Positions 50,101 through 58,300 of a stretch of DNA of 64,000 nt are shown here, one piece after another. The translations under genes were made by a program, and so were the position numbers. The notes below the pieces were generated by a model. The model was not told the DNA's origin, did not search any database, and was given only the letters and a program-made list of their open reading frames with translations. How positions within the stretch are numbered: position 1 is the first letter of the stretch; the number at the start of each line of letters is the position of its first letter. Source of the stretch: Haemonchus contortus (taxonomy: Eukaryota > Nematoda > Chromadorea > Rhabditida > Trichostrongylidae); NCBI GenBank assembly GCA_000469685.2, contig LS997565.1, forward strand, positions 39,299,519 to 39,363,518, given 5' to 3'.

Positions 50101-50581
50101 AAGATACAGTAGACAGTACACGATCAAATACGAAAAGGGCAGTTCTGACAGACTTAGAAACTTCAAAAGTAATCTTGTCCATTTGGTAGCTCTTTCAAAG
50201 GCGAATGAAGCTCCTTGAGTTAGGTAGACAGAGTAGTTAAGAATGATAAAATTTGATGTTCCGAGTTAGGGTTGGTTTCGAAGTTTATAAGCAAGATATA
50301 TGGCGTGATCGCCTTTTTCGAATCCCGAACTGATGGAAAGCAGCTGTTTGACTAGCCGACCAAATACCTCACAGATCTGCCAAAACTTTCAGGCCACCTA
50401 GACTGTCAATAGTAATCAAAAGAAATCAATATGAAGAAGTAGAATATAAATCCAATGATTTTTAGGAAATATGGGCACGTTATCGAAGCGATTCCGAACA
50501 GAAGAAGACGATGCCGACGATGCCTACTACACCTATACGTCATCGAGGCGTTACAGACAGTCGACATTCAACAAAGACTGA
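19211..50581 (+). CDS. fmi-1: Flamingo/CELSR seven-pass adhesion cadherin GPCR, 53-exon model
   Basis: Cell-surface adhesion receptor. Family members mediate homophilic contact in planar polarity, axon guidance and fasciculation at the plasma membrane. I joined 53 exons by reading frame and splice consensus. Every junction is phase-consistent and the total is 7,746 nt, giving 2,581 residues plus TGA at 50579-50581. Rough layout in residues: signal peptide 1-20; Cys-containing region 21-142; nine cadherin repeats about 143-1045; Flamingo-specific region to about 1160; EGF1-3 about 1164-1290; LamG1 about 1300-1480; EGF4 about 1490-1535; LamG2 about 1540-1695; EGF5-6 about 1700-1771; laminin-EGF-like about 1772-1870; HormR about 1883-1946; GAIN/GPS about 1947-2212; seven helices about 2223-2447; cytoplasmic tail 2448-2581. 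The domain order is that of CELSR1-3, Drosophila Flamingo and C. elegans FMI-1. The start is chosen because the ATG opens directly into a hydrophobic signal sequence. Oddities are a degenerate cadherin repeat 5, a GPS without a cleavage motif and an alternative TM6. Exact boundaries need transcripts. Confidence 0.95.
20129..24074 (+). other. fmi-1 intron 3 (3.9 kb)
   Basis: Splits cadherin repeat 2. Apart from the minisatellite at 20974-21068 I see no recognised repeat family or exon. Open frames such as 21705-21980 and 23457-23897 have no motif and no supporting splice context. Confidence 0.7.
20974..21068 (+). repeat. Minisatellite, three ~32-bp units
   Basis: Units beginning AGGTCTAGAAACTCACCGTT, AGGGGTCTAGGAACCCACAG and AGGAGTCTAGGAATCCGCCG follow one another, each with a C-rich CCCCTCC-type tail. 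In fmi-1 intron 3. Confidence 0.65.
24075..25612 (+). CDS. fmi-1: fmi-1 exons 4-10: cadherin repeats 2 to 5
   Basis: Exons 24075-24247, 24334-24439, 24692-24782, 24837-25036, 25103-25221, 25276-25381 and 25439-25612. Exon 4 continues exon 3 across a 3.9-kb intron without a break (REDAP then [12 protein letters not shown]). Motifs visible are [14 protein letters not shown] (end of repeat 2), DINDHAPTF (end of repeat 3), SLDRE, and DVNDNAPEF (end of repeat 4). Introns 25222-25275 (54 nt) and 25382-25438 (57 nt) are stop-free and multiples of three, so reading through them keeps the frame. I removed both because splicing gives the canonical strings GIIRYSL and YILQVSATD. Confidence 0.93.
26577..27315 (+). 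CDS. fmi-1: fmi-1 exons 11-14: cadherin repeats 5 and 6
   Basis: Exons 26577-26654, 26775-26852, 26911-27045 and 27105-27315. The first two are both 78 nt. Repeat 5 is degenerate: it has no LDRE motif, and its closing motif is DVNSPPYF instead of DVNDNxPxF, although LEISATDQ is kept. Repeat 6 ([12 protein letters not shown] through PLDRE) is canonical. Its closing DVNDNPPEF is split by the 3.4-kb intron that follows, with exon 14 ending in phase 1. Confidence 0.9.
27316..30729 (+). other. fmi-1 intron 14 (3.4 kb)
   Basis: Interrupts the DVNDN motif at the end of cadherin repeat 6. It holds a full SINE at 30376-30615 and low-complexity AT-rich DNA. No extra cadherin exon was found. Confidence 0.7.
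30376..30615 (-). mobile_element. tRNA-derived SINE, full length, inside fmi-1 intron 14
   Basis: Minus orientation: GGATGCGCCCCGAC and ATTCAGAATCGTAGAGGCG at the left; TGTACAAGTAGTACTTTTGC and CCCAGACGAATCTGGTA in the middle; box B GAGATTCGAACC (30559-30570) at the right. It ends about 115 bases before exon 15. Confidence 0.75.
30730..32775 (+). CDS. fmi-1: fmi-1 exons 15-20: cadherin repeats 6/7 to 9
   Basis: Exons 30730-30815, 30871-31025, 31908-32071, 32138-32256, 32311-32387 and 32632-32775. Visible motifs are [23 protein letters not shown] (end of repeat 7) and DVNDNRPIL (end of repeat 8). For exon 20 I used the acceptor ending at 32631 and not the stronger-looking CAG at 32612. Only the former restores phase, and it gives the continuous strand [15 protein letters not shown]. 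Confidence 0.9.
32839..36089 (+). CDS. fmi-1: fmi-1 exons 21-25: cadherin 9, Flamingo region, EGF1
   Basis: Exons 32839-32978, 33580-33721, 33817-33936, 35790-35949 and 36008-36089. Repeat 9 lacks a closing DxNDN, as is usual for the last repeat in this family. The part after it ([13 protein letters not shown], then DSLREAVTV and FIVGADRL) matches by recall the membrane-distal Flamingo-specific region seen in CELSR proteins, where a string like SDGLHTVTALC occurs. EGF1 begins at [15 protein letters not shown] and closes with CECPVGF. Confidence 0.88.
33493..33512 (+). repeat. G-tract in fmi-1 intron 21
   Basis: Fourteen G, then A and five G, in a purine-rich stretch (GGGGAGAGG before, GGGGGAAAGAAGAG after) about 70 bases before the exon 22 acceptor. 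Confidence 0.65.
33937..35789 (+). other. fmi-1 intron 23 (1.9 kb)
   Basis: Contains a SINE at 33985-34136. Otherwise no recognised feature. Several open frames lack motifs. Confidence 0.6.
33985..34136 (+). mobile_element. tRNA-derived SINE in fmi-1 intron 23
   Basis: TAGTGTAGTAGCAAGTGGCG head, then TTCCATCTCTCCGGAGTCGA and TTGGTACCAGACTCG body. Box B (CAGGTTCAAAGTCC) is mutated. Confidence 0.7.
36901..37362. repeat. Foldback element in fmi-1 intron 25
   Basis: GATATTCTCCCAAATTATGT running to ~36950 is an imperfect inverted copy of 37318-37362 (reverse complement begins GATATTCTCTTAGATTACGT). About 360 bp lie between the arms. The right arm ends ~140 bp before exon 26. Confidence 0.6.
37504..40999 (+). 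CDS. fmi-1: fmi-1 exons 26-29: EGF2, EGF3, first half of LamG1
   Basis: Exons 37504-37632, 40336-40561, 40631-40835 and 40899-40999. EGF2 has the full six-Cys pattern ([16 protein letters not shown] through CECKPGWRG). EGF3 follows ([13 protein letters not shown]). LamG1 starts at [12 protein letters not shown] and includes [19 protein letters not shown] and [11 protein letters not shown]. The exon 27 acceptor is TTTAAG, weaker than others in the gene but the only one in phase. A 2.7-kb intron lies between exons 26 and 27. Confidence 0.9.
38150..38930 (+). repeat. Diverged direct repeat pair in intron 26
   Basis: The segment near 38210-38280 (GTGCAGGAGATATCTCTCTG, GGGTTTTTGAATGTGGCG) recurs near 38827-38890 (GTGCAGGAGATATCTGTGGG, TTTTTGAATGTGCGC). 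Unknown family. Confidence 0.5.
38993..39037. repeat. Hairpin with 12-bp perfect stem
   Basis: ACGTCGCTTCTT at 38993-39004 pairs exactly with AAGAAGCGACGT at 39026-39037, with a 21-base loop. In fmi-1 intron 26. Confidence 0.65.
40223..40314 (+). repeat. 46-bp perfect tandem duplication
   Basis: The unit starting CGCCATGAACTCTACTTACT at 40223 repeats exactly at 40269. In fmi-1 intron 26, ending ~20 bases before the exon 27 acceptor. Confidence 0.9.
41546..43393 (+). CDS. fmi-1: fmi-1 exons 30-34: end of LamG1, EGF4, LamG2
   Basis: Exons 41546-41652, 41730-41945, 42800-42978, 43037-43183 and 43247-43393. LamG1 ends with [11 protein letters not shown] and [12 protein letters not shown]4 is [14 protein letters not shown] through CRCP. 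LamG2 runs from [10 protein letters not shown] through PKVWLGQTS to [12 protein letters not shown]. Exons 33 and 34 are both 147 nt and phase 0. The intron between exons 31 and 32 carries a ~340-bp foldback (see 42191-42528). Confidence 0.9.
42191..42528. repeat. ~338-bp near-perfect foldback in fmi-1 intron 31
   Basis: The left arm from TAAACCCATGATCTCAAAA to about 42353 is the reverse complement of the right arm from about 42363 to TTTTGAGATCATGGGTTTA. Only ~10 bases separate the arms and mismatches are few (for example GGCATCCGTAGTAATCTGG against CCAGATCACTACGGATGCC). It looks like a young snapback element or MITE. It would form a ~160-bp stem in the pre-mRNA. Confidence 0.9.
43465..44769 (+). 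CDS. fmi-1: fmi-1 exons 35-40: EGF5, EGF6, laminin-EGF, HormR
   Basis: Exons 43465-43573, 43628-43741, 43796-43944, 44006-44152, 44488-44581 and 44636-44769. EGF5 is [17 protein letters not shown]6 is [13 protein letters not shown]. Laminin-EGF-like repeats follow, with the [17 protein letters not shown] opening. The HormR domain spans exons 39-40 ([39 protein letters not shown]). For exon 40 the acceptor at 44634-44635 is in phase, whereas the one at 44621-44622 is not. Exon 36 uses a TTTGAAG acceptor. Confidence 0.9.
44826..46277 (+). CDS. fmi-1: fmi-1 exons 41-44: GAIN domain and degenerate GPS
   Basis: Exons 44826-44956, 45013-45218, 45689-45804 and 45933-46277. In adhesion GPCRs the GAIN domain folds around the GPS and self-cleaves at HL|S/T. 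Here the aligned GPS reads WSTHHAQL, then [15 protein letters not shown]. The position of HL(S/T) is SSG, the second Cys of the CxC pair is Phe, and the Cys after the Trp motif is missing. The domain looks structurally present but unable to cleave itself. I rate the identity high and the functional inference moderate. Confidence 0.88.
46338..48610 (+). CDS. fmi-1: fmi-1 exons 45-50: seven-transmembrane region
   Basis: Exons 46338-46532 (TM1, TM2), 46615-46733 (TM3, with [15 protein letters not shown]), 46790-46934 (TM4, start of TM5), 47635-47745 (end of TM5, third loop [10 protein letters not shown], start of TM6), 47804-47875 (TM6) and 48536-48610 (TM7, [14 protein letters not shown]). The family cysteine pair is present (TFCPVRN before TM3; [10 protein letters not shown] in the second extracellular loop). 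The TM4 acceptor is CAGCAG, so use of the first or second gives one Ser more or fewer. An alternative splice around TM6 is also open (see findings). Confidence 0.85.
46935..47634 (+). other. fmi-1 intron 47 (700 bases)
   Basis: Splits TM5. Reading through the donor stays open for 17 codons (to a stop near 46991), which would truncate the receptor. No repeat recognised. Confidence 0.5.
48668..50581 (+). CDS. fmi-1: fmi-1 exons 51-53: cytoplasmic tail and stop
   Basis: Exons 48668-48770, 49239-49412 and 50466-50581. The tail is about 134 residues, shorter than vertebrate CELSR tails. It is polar, with [11 protein letters not shown], an acidic/Tyr-rich stretch ([15 protein letters not shown]) and the end RQSTFNKD. 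Exon 52 ends GLGHVYG and exon 53 continues NMGTLSKRF in phase. The stop is TGA. I see no canonical AATAAA in the next few hundred bases; the nearest similar string is ATAAAT around 50859. Confidence 0.85.
48992..49170 (+). mobile_element. tRNA-derived SINE in fmi-1 intron 51
   Basis: AAGGCGGTGCAATGGCAAGA box A region and GGTGATCGAATCTC box B. Body diverged. A minus-strand 3' SINE fragment (GGGATGCGCCATGCTTTCGA) lies just upstream near 48823-48875. Confidence 0.65.
49413..50465 (+). other. fmi-1 intron 52 (1.05 kb)
   Basis: Separates the last two tail exons. No repeat or exon recognised. Confidence 0.5.
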
Positions 50582-53500
50582 CAGACGCTGTCTCAGCGCC
50601 ATTGTCTTTGGCACTCGTCATCACTGCTATCTTCAGATTCTAGTCATTCCTTTTCTGTCATTCCTCTTGCCATTATTGATTTTCTTGGACCAGTGTTTTT
50701 TGTATTCCTCACTGTTTTCATATCAATCGTGTTTTTCTTTGATTCCTCACTATACAATGATCAGATTTACAACGATCTCATCATCTTCATGTACAGGAGC
50801 CATGTTTCAGCTCATTTGCAGATCTCTTTAGCTGTTTCTGGTGCTCAAAGTTTATACCATAAATATTATTACAACTACCGTTGCTATATTTATAGAACAG
50901 TTTTTGCCACCTATTTATTGAAGTGGGAAGTGTAGATCGTCAAGTTTTCCCATACTATTCCTCCTTAAACCTCACACCGAGGCAGTCAGTGCCTGGGAGA
51001 GGCAAGTGCGGCCTTCTTTGAAGTAATGCCAGTGATCGCTAGGGTCTTGTTTCTTTGGAGAAGCTGTAGTAGTAACCAATGATGCTGACCAACAGTGAGG
51101 AAAATTTCTCACAACCAGTAAGGATAAAGACTTTGGCTTCAACCAGTTCCGTTTGTGGATGCGCCGTGCATTCGACGGGGGCCATCCCATTAACGGAATT
51201 GCCTTAGCCAACTGATGTAGAAATCATTGCTCTTGCACTCCCAGATGCGTCTGGTACCATTCAAATGGTACCGGAGGGAACACTCAAATGGTACCGGAGG
51301 GATGGAAAGAACGATTAGCCTGAGTGAGTCTAACATTTGACGTAAAATCGAAAAAAAAAAACGTCTGCTCACAGGCATAATGTAGGATGAAAGGATTGCA
51401 GGGAACCCAAGTTGATTCCAAAAAGCATACCGAGAGAATGTCGAGAGAAGAAACACTGCGACGAGTATCTCGCCACTGCTGTGTTCTACGTTGTGCAAGT
51501 GAAGGCGAATAAGCACAGTTACATTACAGTAAATTTATGAAGACGTCTAATTGCCTTCGAATCGACGTTACGGGGAAGCTTCGAATTAATCTCGCGTTTC
51601 TATGACACCTTTTCTGAATCATGCTCCGCTGTGCCTGACAAATTATCTCAGTCATATTTCGGAATCGATGCTTCCCACAATTTTCTTACCTATTTTTTAC
51701 TATAGTACAATGCTGTCTATCTTGTTTAATGTGGAGACACTACAGGAATATTTATGTGAGCTAATTAAATTGTACAGTGAATTAGTGGCCTCATATTTGA
51801 GCGCCTTCCTCTCAAACAAACCTTGCGAAAGCCAAGCTTTTGGGAGGAGGGTTGGGCAGCATGCTACATGGTTTCGGACTGCCTTGGCTACAGAGTCACC
51901 TCCGCTCATCAAATGGCAAAGTGACGTCAATCAGCCATCGGAATCTGCTTCATGATGAACCAAATTTGATGGATTCCTGTTCATACAAAAATCGAAAGAA
52001 CGAGGGTGGGGTCGTGCCAAGTGGCGTGCTACCACGCGTACGATCCAACGATCAAGTTCTGGATCAACAAGGCTAACTCAGCATGCATAGCCTGGAATTT
52101 GATCCCTGAGTTGCAGTCTTGCGATTGCTGAATTGCTCCAGCAAAGCACCGCTATAAAAAAATCAGTTCCTGATCGGACCAACCAACCATTCACTTCGTA
52201 CCTAATGGTAGAGGTACAGATTTGTTTGGTGGGTAGAGCAACACCCCCCATCTATCGGCATACATTATACACGGACTGGCCCATCAAATCATATGTATAG
52301 GCCAACTCATACGCCTTTACCATTCTGAATAGAAGTCCATCCATTCTAAGGAAAGCATTCCAAAATGGTATTGATCGATGTCGAAGGCTGAATTCATCAG
52401 AGCTTGGGATCCAGAGAGCCTCCCATCGTTGTTGTTGTTGTGGTATTTGTCTACCAAAGTTATTCAGTGGAGCTGAAAGTGATGTCATTGAGCTGGCCAA
52501 TCTAGACATCTTTCACTGCTTTGAATCCAGATTGCCTATCCTTTTAATCCTAATTTGTCAATTTTTTTTCTGGAATCTCTCCTCATATATATTCTCTGGC
52601 TCCACTCCGTGAGGAGCTGTCTGGGACTCCTCTTCATTTCTTTTTTGAATGTGCCTTATTCTGCTGTCAAGCCATTTTTCAATTCGAGTACGAGTTTCCA
52701 GTATAGCATCGAAGAGTATTGATCTCTTGACGAAATTCGCCAACTATCTCCTCATCCAGATTTATAGGTTTCTGAATAGTTAGGGTTAGTGAGTGAGAGC
52801 GCTACTTGCCCATTCCATCAAATATCACTTTCCTCTTGAACCATTACGACTTTGAAAGGTTTATGAGTCTATTGGTCTATGCAAATGTTGTCTGACAATA
52901 AGAGGATAAAGCTACTAAAATGTATCCGCGAAGACTCTTGCGAGGTTTCATTTCCGTGCCCATCACCATTTTGTTCTAGTGCTTCTGCTCTAAATGGCGC
53001 AGAAGGCACACCAAGACTAACTCATGTCGACTCCCTTATTTTTCTATCTTATTCCTCGAGGATTCTCCAGTCCTTCAAGGGATTGAAATGACTACTCACT
53101 TTAAAAATAGACTGAAATCCGAAACTGGTTCCTGTCCTTTCGGAAAACAACGATTCTAATCTTCGTCTATGATAGAACTTTTTGTTAACAGCCACAGCAT
53201 TCTCATAGAAATGAGCCTCGAAGAGATAAATCACAATTGAAACGAATTTCGAGATTTCCCCATACGATGAGCTTTTGGCCTTCAAACATAACTTTAGGGG
53301 CATTGTCCAGTCGAAAACGGCCTCGACAGGGGGTTAAAAGAGCTCGAAAACCGGCACTATCGACACACAGACTCAGAAGTGGCCGTGTTGTTAAATTGCT
53401 AAGGATGCACCATTCACAGTAACGCATTAGGACGGCGAGAAATAGAACGTTTACGTGGGAGACACCCGACGGTTACAGACACACCCTTCTTACAACTTCT

Positions 53501-53844
53501 TTGAAGACTTATGCTTTCTTACAAATAAACAAACAAATGGATTAGCGTAATGTTGTGGATGTGGTTTGGGAACCCTCTCAGATGATGAGACCGTGAGGAA
53601 GTAAGGGAAGATTTTCATCACAGGCGACAATAAATGTAATAAATATATCGGATTAGGATTGAAACAAATATGAAAATTAAAAAAAAAATTTCGAAAAAAT
53701 TGAGCTAGATCGAAGGATATTGAATATACTCGGTGTTCAGTTCAATTCCTTGTCGAAAACGAATGAAACAAAAAATGAAAAAAATGGAAACAAAATAAAA
53801 TTTCAAGCAAATCAATAATTAGTGATAGGTATGGAAATAGTTAC
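50582..53844. other. 3' flank of fmi-1 and intergenic DNA
   Basis: The first few hundred bases are T-rich and probably 3' UTR. Beyond the SINE fragment at 51145-51310 I see nothing supportable. The open frame at 51602-51955 (117 codons) has no recognised motif. Confidence 0.4.
51145..51310 (-). mobile_element. SINE fragment with local duplication
   Basis: Minus orientation: GGATGCGCCGTGCATTCGAC, then CCCAGATGCGTCTGGTACCA. CAAATGGTACCGGAGGGA occurs twice around 51265-51302, a short tandem duplication within the element. Confidence 0.55.
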
Positions 53845-54093
53845 GGGTGGAGGTTTTAAAGTGGCAAGTGGTGCACTATCATACGTATGGTTCGGGCAGA
53901 ATCCCGATCGATAACCGCCCTCTGAGACTATGCTTTTATCCCTGAGGGTCTGTTAGTCAGTATCAAACTCGTCTGGGAGAATAAAAGTAGTGACTTGAAC
54001 ATTCGGTCTGTACCGCAAGTTATCGTATGAGCCCATATCAACTCCAAACCCTTCTACGATTAGAAATGGAAGGCAAATGCGAGGCGCATCTTG
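53845..54093 (+). mobile_element. tRNA-derived SINE, full length
   Basis: Head AAAGTGGCAAGTGGTGCACT, box B-like GGGCAGAATCCCGAT, body CAAACTCGTCTGGGAG and ACTTGAACATTCGG. The 3' end TTCTACGATTAGAAATGGAA and GAGGCGCATC links head and tail families in one element of about 245 bp. Confidence 0.75.
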
Positions 54094-54620
54094 AAAAACG
54101 GAATCTAACAATGCCAAAAGCTTTAACTTTCATTCATCGCTTGAGTTATAGTTACAACAGTTAGCTAGTCATCATAAAAATAATGTTGTGTACACGGAAT
54201 ATCTGCTTAATCATCATTCCGATAGCTATCGGCTCTCTTTTAACGGAGCCGAAACTACTTGATTACTGTTTCGACAGCTGTTGTACACCTCGATAAATAG
54301 CCCATGATGGTGACACATCTCCCATTTGTCGGCAGCCGGCCTGGTGGCAATAAAAACGGGGCGAATCGTCGTAAAGAATGGCATCCACGAGATGACTATA
54401 TACTTCCTCTTACTAGCTAATTACTACTTTTCAAAAAACATTTTTATACTTTGCGATCCATTGCCCTAGAAGGCAATGCACATTAACAATCGACTCCCTA
54501 TTCCTTTCGATCGTCTCGAACTTACAAAATCGGTTCCCTATGGTTTGTCAGGTCTGTATAGACCATCGCTCAGCACTTTTCTTGCCATTGCTGATGGGAA
54601 GAACGGAAGATCTGTCCCTT

Positions 54621-54740
54621 CTCGGCATGCTCCCACGCAGTTGACTTTCATTCGGAATAGTAAATTCAGAGTACGTATATAGGCTATGCATTGACCTGGA
54701 GACTTTGGTGGGGCAGCTGGAGAAGATTGAGCGGGATAAG
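54621..54740 (-). mobile_element. SINE 3' fragment
   Basis: TCGGCATGCTCCCACGCAGT, GACTTTCATTCGGAATAG and ACGTATATAGGC match the minus strand of the SINE 3' body. It lies ~50 bp left of inverted-repeat element B. Confidence 0.5.
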
Positions 54741-54786
54741 AAAGTGGGAGGGTGAGAGTCCAATGCTTTTTATCTCGTGGTATCAG

Positions 54787-55310
54787 TTAAAGGCACAGTT
54801 CACGATAATTTTGAATTACCCTTTTTAGGCTGCCAAGTGGAAGTGCTGATGTAAAGGAGTACATGGGTGGTGAAAAATGCGGAAAACCCCGCCTACTTTA
54901 AGGCTTTTTGAAAATTGTGGAATTGGAAGTTGTACGAGATCACCGTGACGAGAATGACATTTAAGGAGTGCTTGGGCGAGATTCAACTTGTTATCATTGC
55001 GCAAGGAAATGACTACATCAAGCCGGAATCGTCCGAGACTGCTTTTCTTTATCCCATGGGTTATGACAAGTTGTTTGAACTTCCTACATGGGAGTCTCTT
55101 GAGATAGTGCAGCCTCTGCAAAGCCGTTGAAACTCGTCCACCGTGGGTGTGGCATTCACAATACAATCTCTGGCCCCTTATCGTGCCCGTTTTTCGACCT
55201 TGTGACAGCAGGTATGGTATAACGGGAAGTTCATACTATATCATACTCATACCTCAAACTCATACTATAAGGAAATCTCAGAAGCCATTTCTGTCGTGAA
55301 CAGTGCCCTT
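54787..55310 (-). mobile_element. Inverted-repeat DNA element, copy B (~524 bp)
   Basis: Starts TTAAAGGCACAGTTCACG and ends CGTGAACAGTGCCCTT. Internally it is the reverse complement of copy A; for example it shares GAACTTCCTACATGGGA and TTGAGATAGTGCAGCCTCT with A's minus strand. Near its end is a short run of CATACT-type repeats, probably a local expansion. Confidence 0.8.
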
Positions 55311-58300
55311 GAGCGAGAACTTCGATGGCTTGAAAGCTCAGGTTACCTTGTTAGGCTAACCTTGTAGTCCTACTTGACACACTACTATAAATTGCAGTTT
55401 TTAGATCCTTCCATCACCTTTATGTTCTTCACCCTCAGTTCTGCTCGCTCCAAAACGATGGGGATCAAATCACAAGTAAATCCTGTCAATAGAAGAAAAC
55501 TGCAAAAATTCGTTGAAAAGCATCATAGCTTCTTTACTTATTTGGCTTTGGAACTTCCTATGTACAGTAACCCTATTGGAATACAGTAATACTCAAAGTT
55601 GGAGCTTAACCACATTATGTCTTCTTCTAATCCGTTCGAATTGCCATTACTATCCTACTGCTCAGAAGAAGTTGACTTTAGCTAACCATACTTTTAGCTT
55701 ATCTGAAATTTGTCGATTGGTTAGGCTATTACCCTAAAAGGAAGGAGACGAATGTGGGCAATAGTTGACTTCCCGTAATGGCTTCCTGTGTGGTCATTTC
55801 ATAGGCCATTCGAATTCTTAACGATCCCCAATGAAGTGCGGATGTACGGGAGGATCAGGGTTATATCGGTTTGGTGGTATATCGCGAGTTTCTTACAAAT
55901 ATGTATATTTGGCAGTCTTCTGTGACTATTCTGAATATCATTTAATTAGCACTAGGGGGATATGGAAGAGACTTGTTTAAGAGGGAGGGTTGAAAGCACA
56001 TACCGGTAGATCGTCTGGCTCCCGTAAATCACTGTGAAGGCTTTTATATTAGCTTAACTCCTGACATCACACCAGCCGATTTTCACGCACAGTAAGCAGA
56101 TGTGAGGCGATTTTCAGTTAAAAGCTAACTTTTGTGAGTACAATTATGTGAAGGATAAATTCGTTCCCAAGGAAGAACAGGGGCGGGCTCAAGTTATGAC
56201 TTTCTCATAAGTTTTTTTGAAAACTTAGTGTTGCCAAGTGTGATGAATATTAGCAGTGGCACTTCCTGACCCACACTTGACTTCAATGAATTGGAGCCAG
56301 CACTGCAGAATGATTTTCGTGGGATGCCTGTAGCCAAGATTGTCTTCTGCACATTGCAGTGATCCTTAGATGGGGTTATATGAGACTTTGCTGGGTTCAC
56401 CCTATGAGTGAAGGTCCTCCTTTCGCCTAATTTCTTTGAAGGATTTCCTAAATTGATCTGGTTGCTGAGATCAATAAGTTCAATAACTCATTTGATGCAA
56501 TTAGGGACCAGGAAACAATCTCGAAGCGGTAAATTAATGGGGAAGGGAAGGAGATGGGTGGGGCTTATCCTGAAGAGAGTGTACTCTACAATTGAAACTC
56601 GTTTGTGGCCTTACTACAGCCAGTCAAAGGTAGGGCTATCCGAATCTTTGAAGAGGAACTCTTATCAGGGTCCGTTTCGAGCCCGTAACCCAAAGCAATT
56701 ACCCAGTGAAGACCTACTCAAGCGCACTCGTAAGATTCTCATTGAAGTAATCAATCGAAATCTCCCTTCCCCGAATCCTCTAATGTCAAGAAAGAGGCTG
56801 CTTCATAAGATGGGGTGATGCCCGAATATGAGCCTTCAATTATGATGTCATTGAAGTGAGTAATGAGCTGAGACACATTGTAAATGAGGTTCGAAACCGG
56901 CACAGATGGCCAGCTAGTCTGTGATGTCGCTCTGTTCGCTGGCATACTCGGCCTCTGCACTGCTCTCACCCTCCATTCTAGGGGTAAAGATTGCTGCCAA
57001 TCTGTTAACTCCCAGTCATAGTTATTTGATTGCTTATTTCCGAACTGAGCCCTTTCGCTATTTCAACTTCGACCGGCTTTTCAGGATGGAGGACACTCCA
57101 CGATAAAGTTCCCAATTTCTCTCCACTGGTACTCCCTTCCCTCGTTTTCCCAGTTTTTTAAAGTGCATACGTTTTTTCATCGTTTCTGATCTCGAAGCTT
57201 ATGCTGTCAGGTTATAGCCTGGTCCGGACTCCAATTCGTTCCACACCCTCTTTATCTCCCAATCGATGAGTCCTTGTGTAGGGTGGGGTGTTTGATCCAT
57301 CCCTGTGTGTCACACAGCATCCATAATCGTCTAATTAAGCTTTTGCTCGTCCGGCTTTCTCACCCGTCCGTCCTCGTCCGTCCAGGGACGACGCCTAATA
57401 AATGAAGCTGGGCTGGCGTGGTGGACGCCGCCGAGTGCGCTTGGCCTAGCCCTTGTGTGCTTCAACATATGCTCTCCATCATCCGACTGCGACGGCTTTA
57501 GGTCCCATTTGGCACCATGCCAACGACCCACGACGAATAGACAGACCATCCTTTCTCACTGACCTCGTTACCATTTGATTATAGCTTTTCGTGATTCGAG
57601 TTGTCAACTAAAATAGCCCCCACGGTAATGTAATATTCGCATTGTGGCTGCTTTGTAGGGTGCAGGTCAGATTTCACTTCCATTGAAAGCTTGTACTTAG
57701 CTTTGTGATGGCACATTCTGCTTTGTTTGCATTTAAATAGTAACCTTTCACTGCCATCTCTGCCGAAATTTCTGTCGTTTTCCCTTTTATACCGATTACT
57801 ATACCTAAGCATTTTTTATTCTTGTTTATGCATTTATTTATGTGGTTACACAACTTATTTACTCATTTATATTGACATATTGTCGTGGATGAGGTGGTGT
57901 AATGGCAAATAACTCATTATCACAGATTCGTGGGCAGTGGATCGAATCCCTGTTCAGTAACCACTCAGGGCAACAAAGCCCTTCCATCCCTGTGGAATCG
58001 GTTGATTGGTATCAGATCTGTCTGAAAATGTATAAGCCACGTACGCATTCAATCTTCACCATGACTTGGAATTAAAGCGGGAACGGGGCGCATCCCCAAA
58101 ACGAAATTGAATAACGCGAGACTTTTTGCATGCCCACAAAGCAGTATGTCAGAATTGAACCGACTCTGGAAAAAAATGGAAATGGAGGACTTGTAACAAA
58201 GTAATAGGATTTCGGCGACGAACGTAGTCAAAGTACATCCCTGATGCTATCGGCCGCCCTTACTGACTTGCATCGTTTGCGTGCAGATTTTCGTGCAAAA

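Noticed and set aside
56408..56818. 136-codon open frame
   Set aside because: No recognised domain, no splice support; composition looks non-coding.
57888..57960. Possible tRNA gene
   Set aside because: Same SINE head; the acceptor stem does not pair and the SINE body follows.
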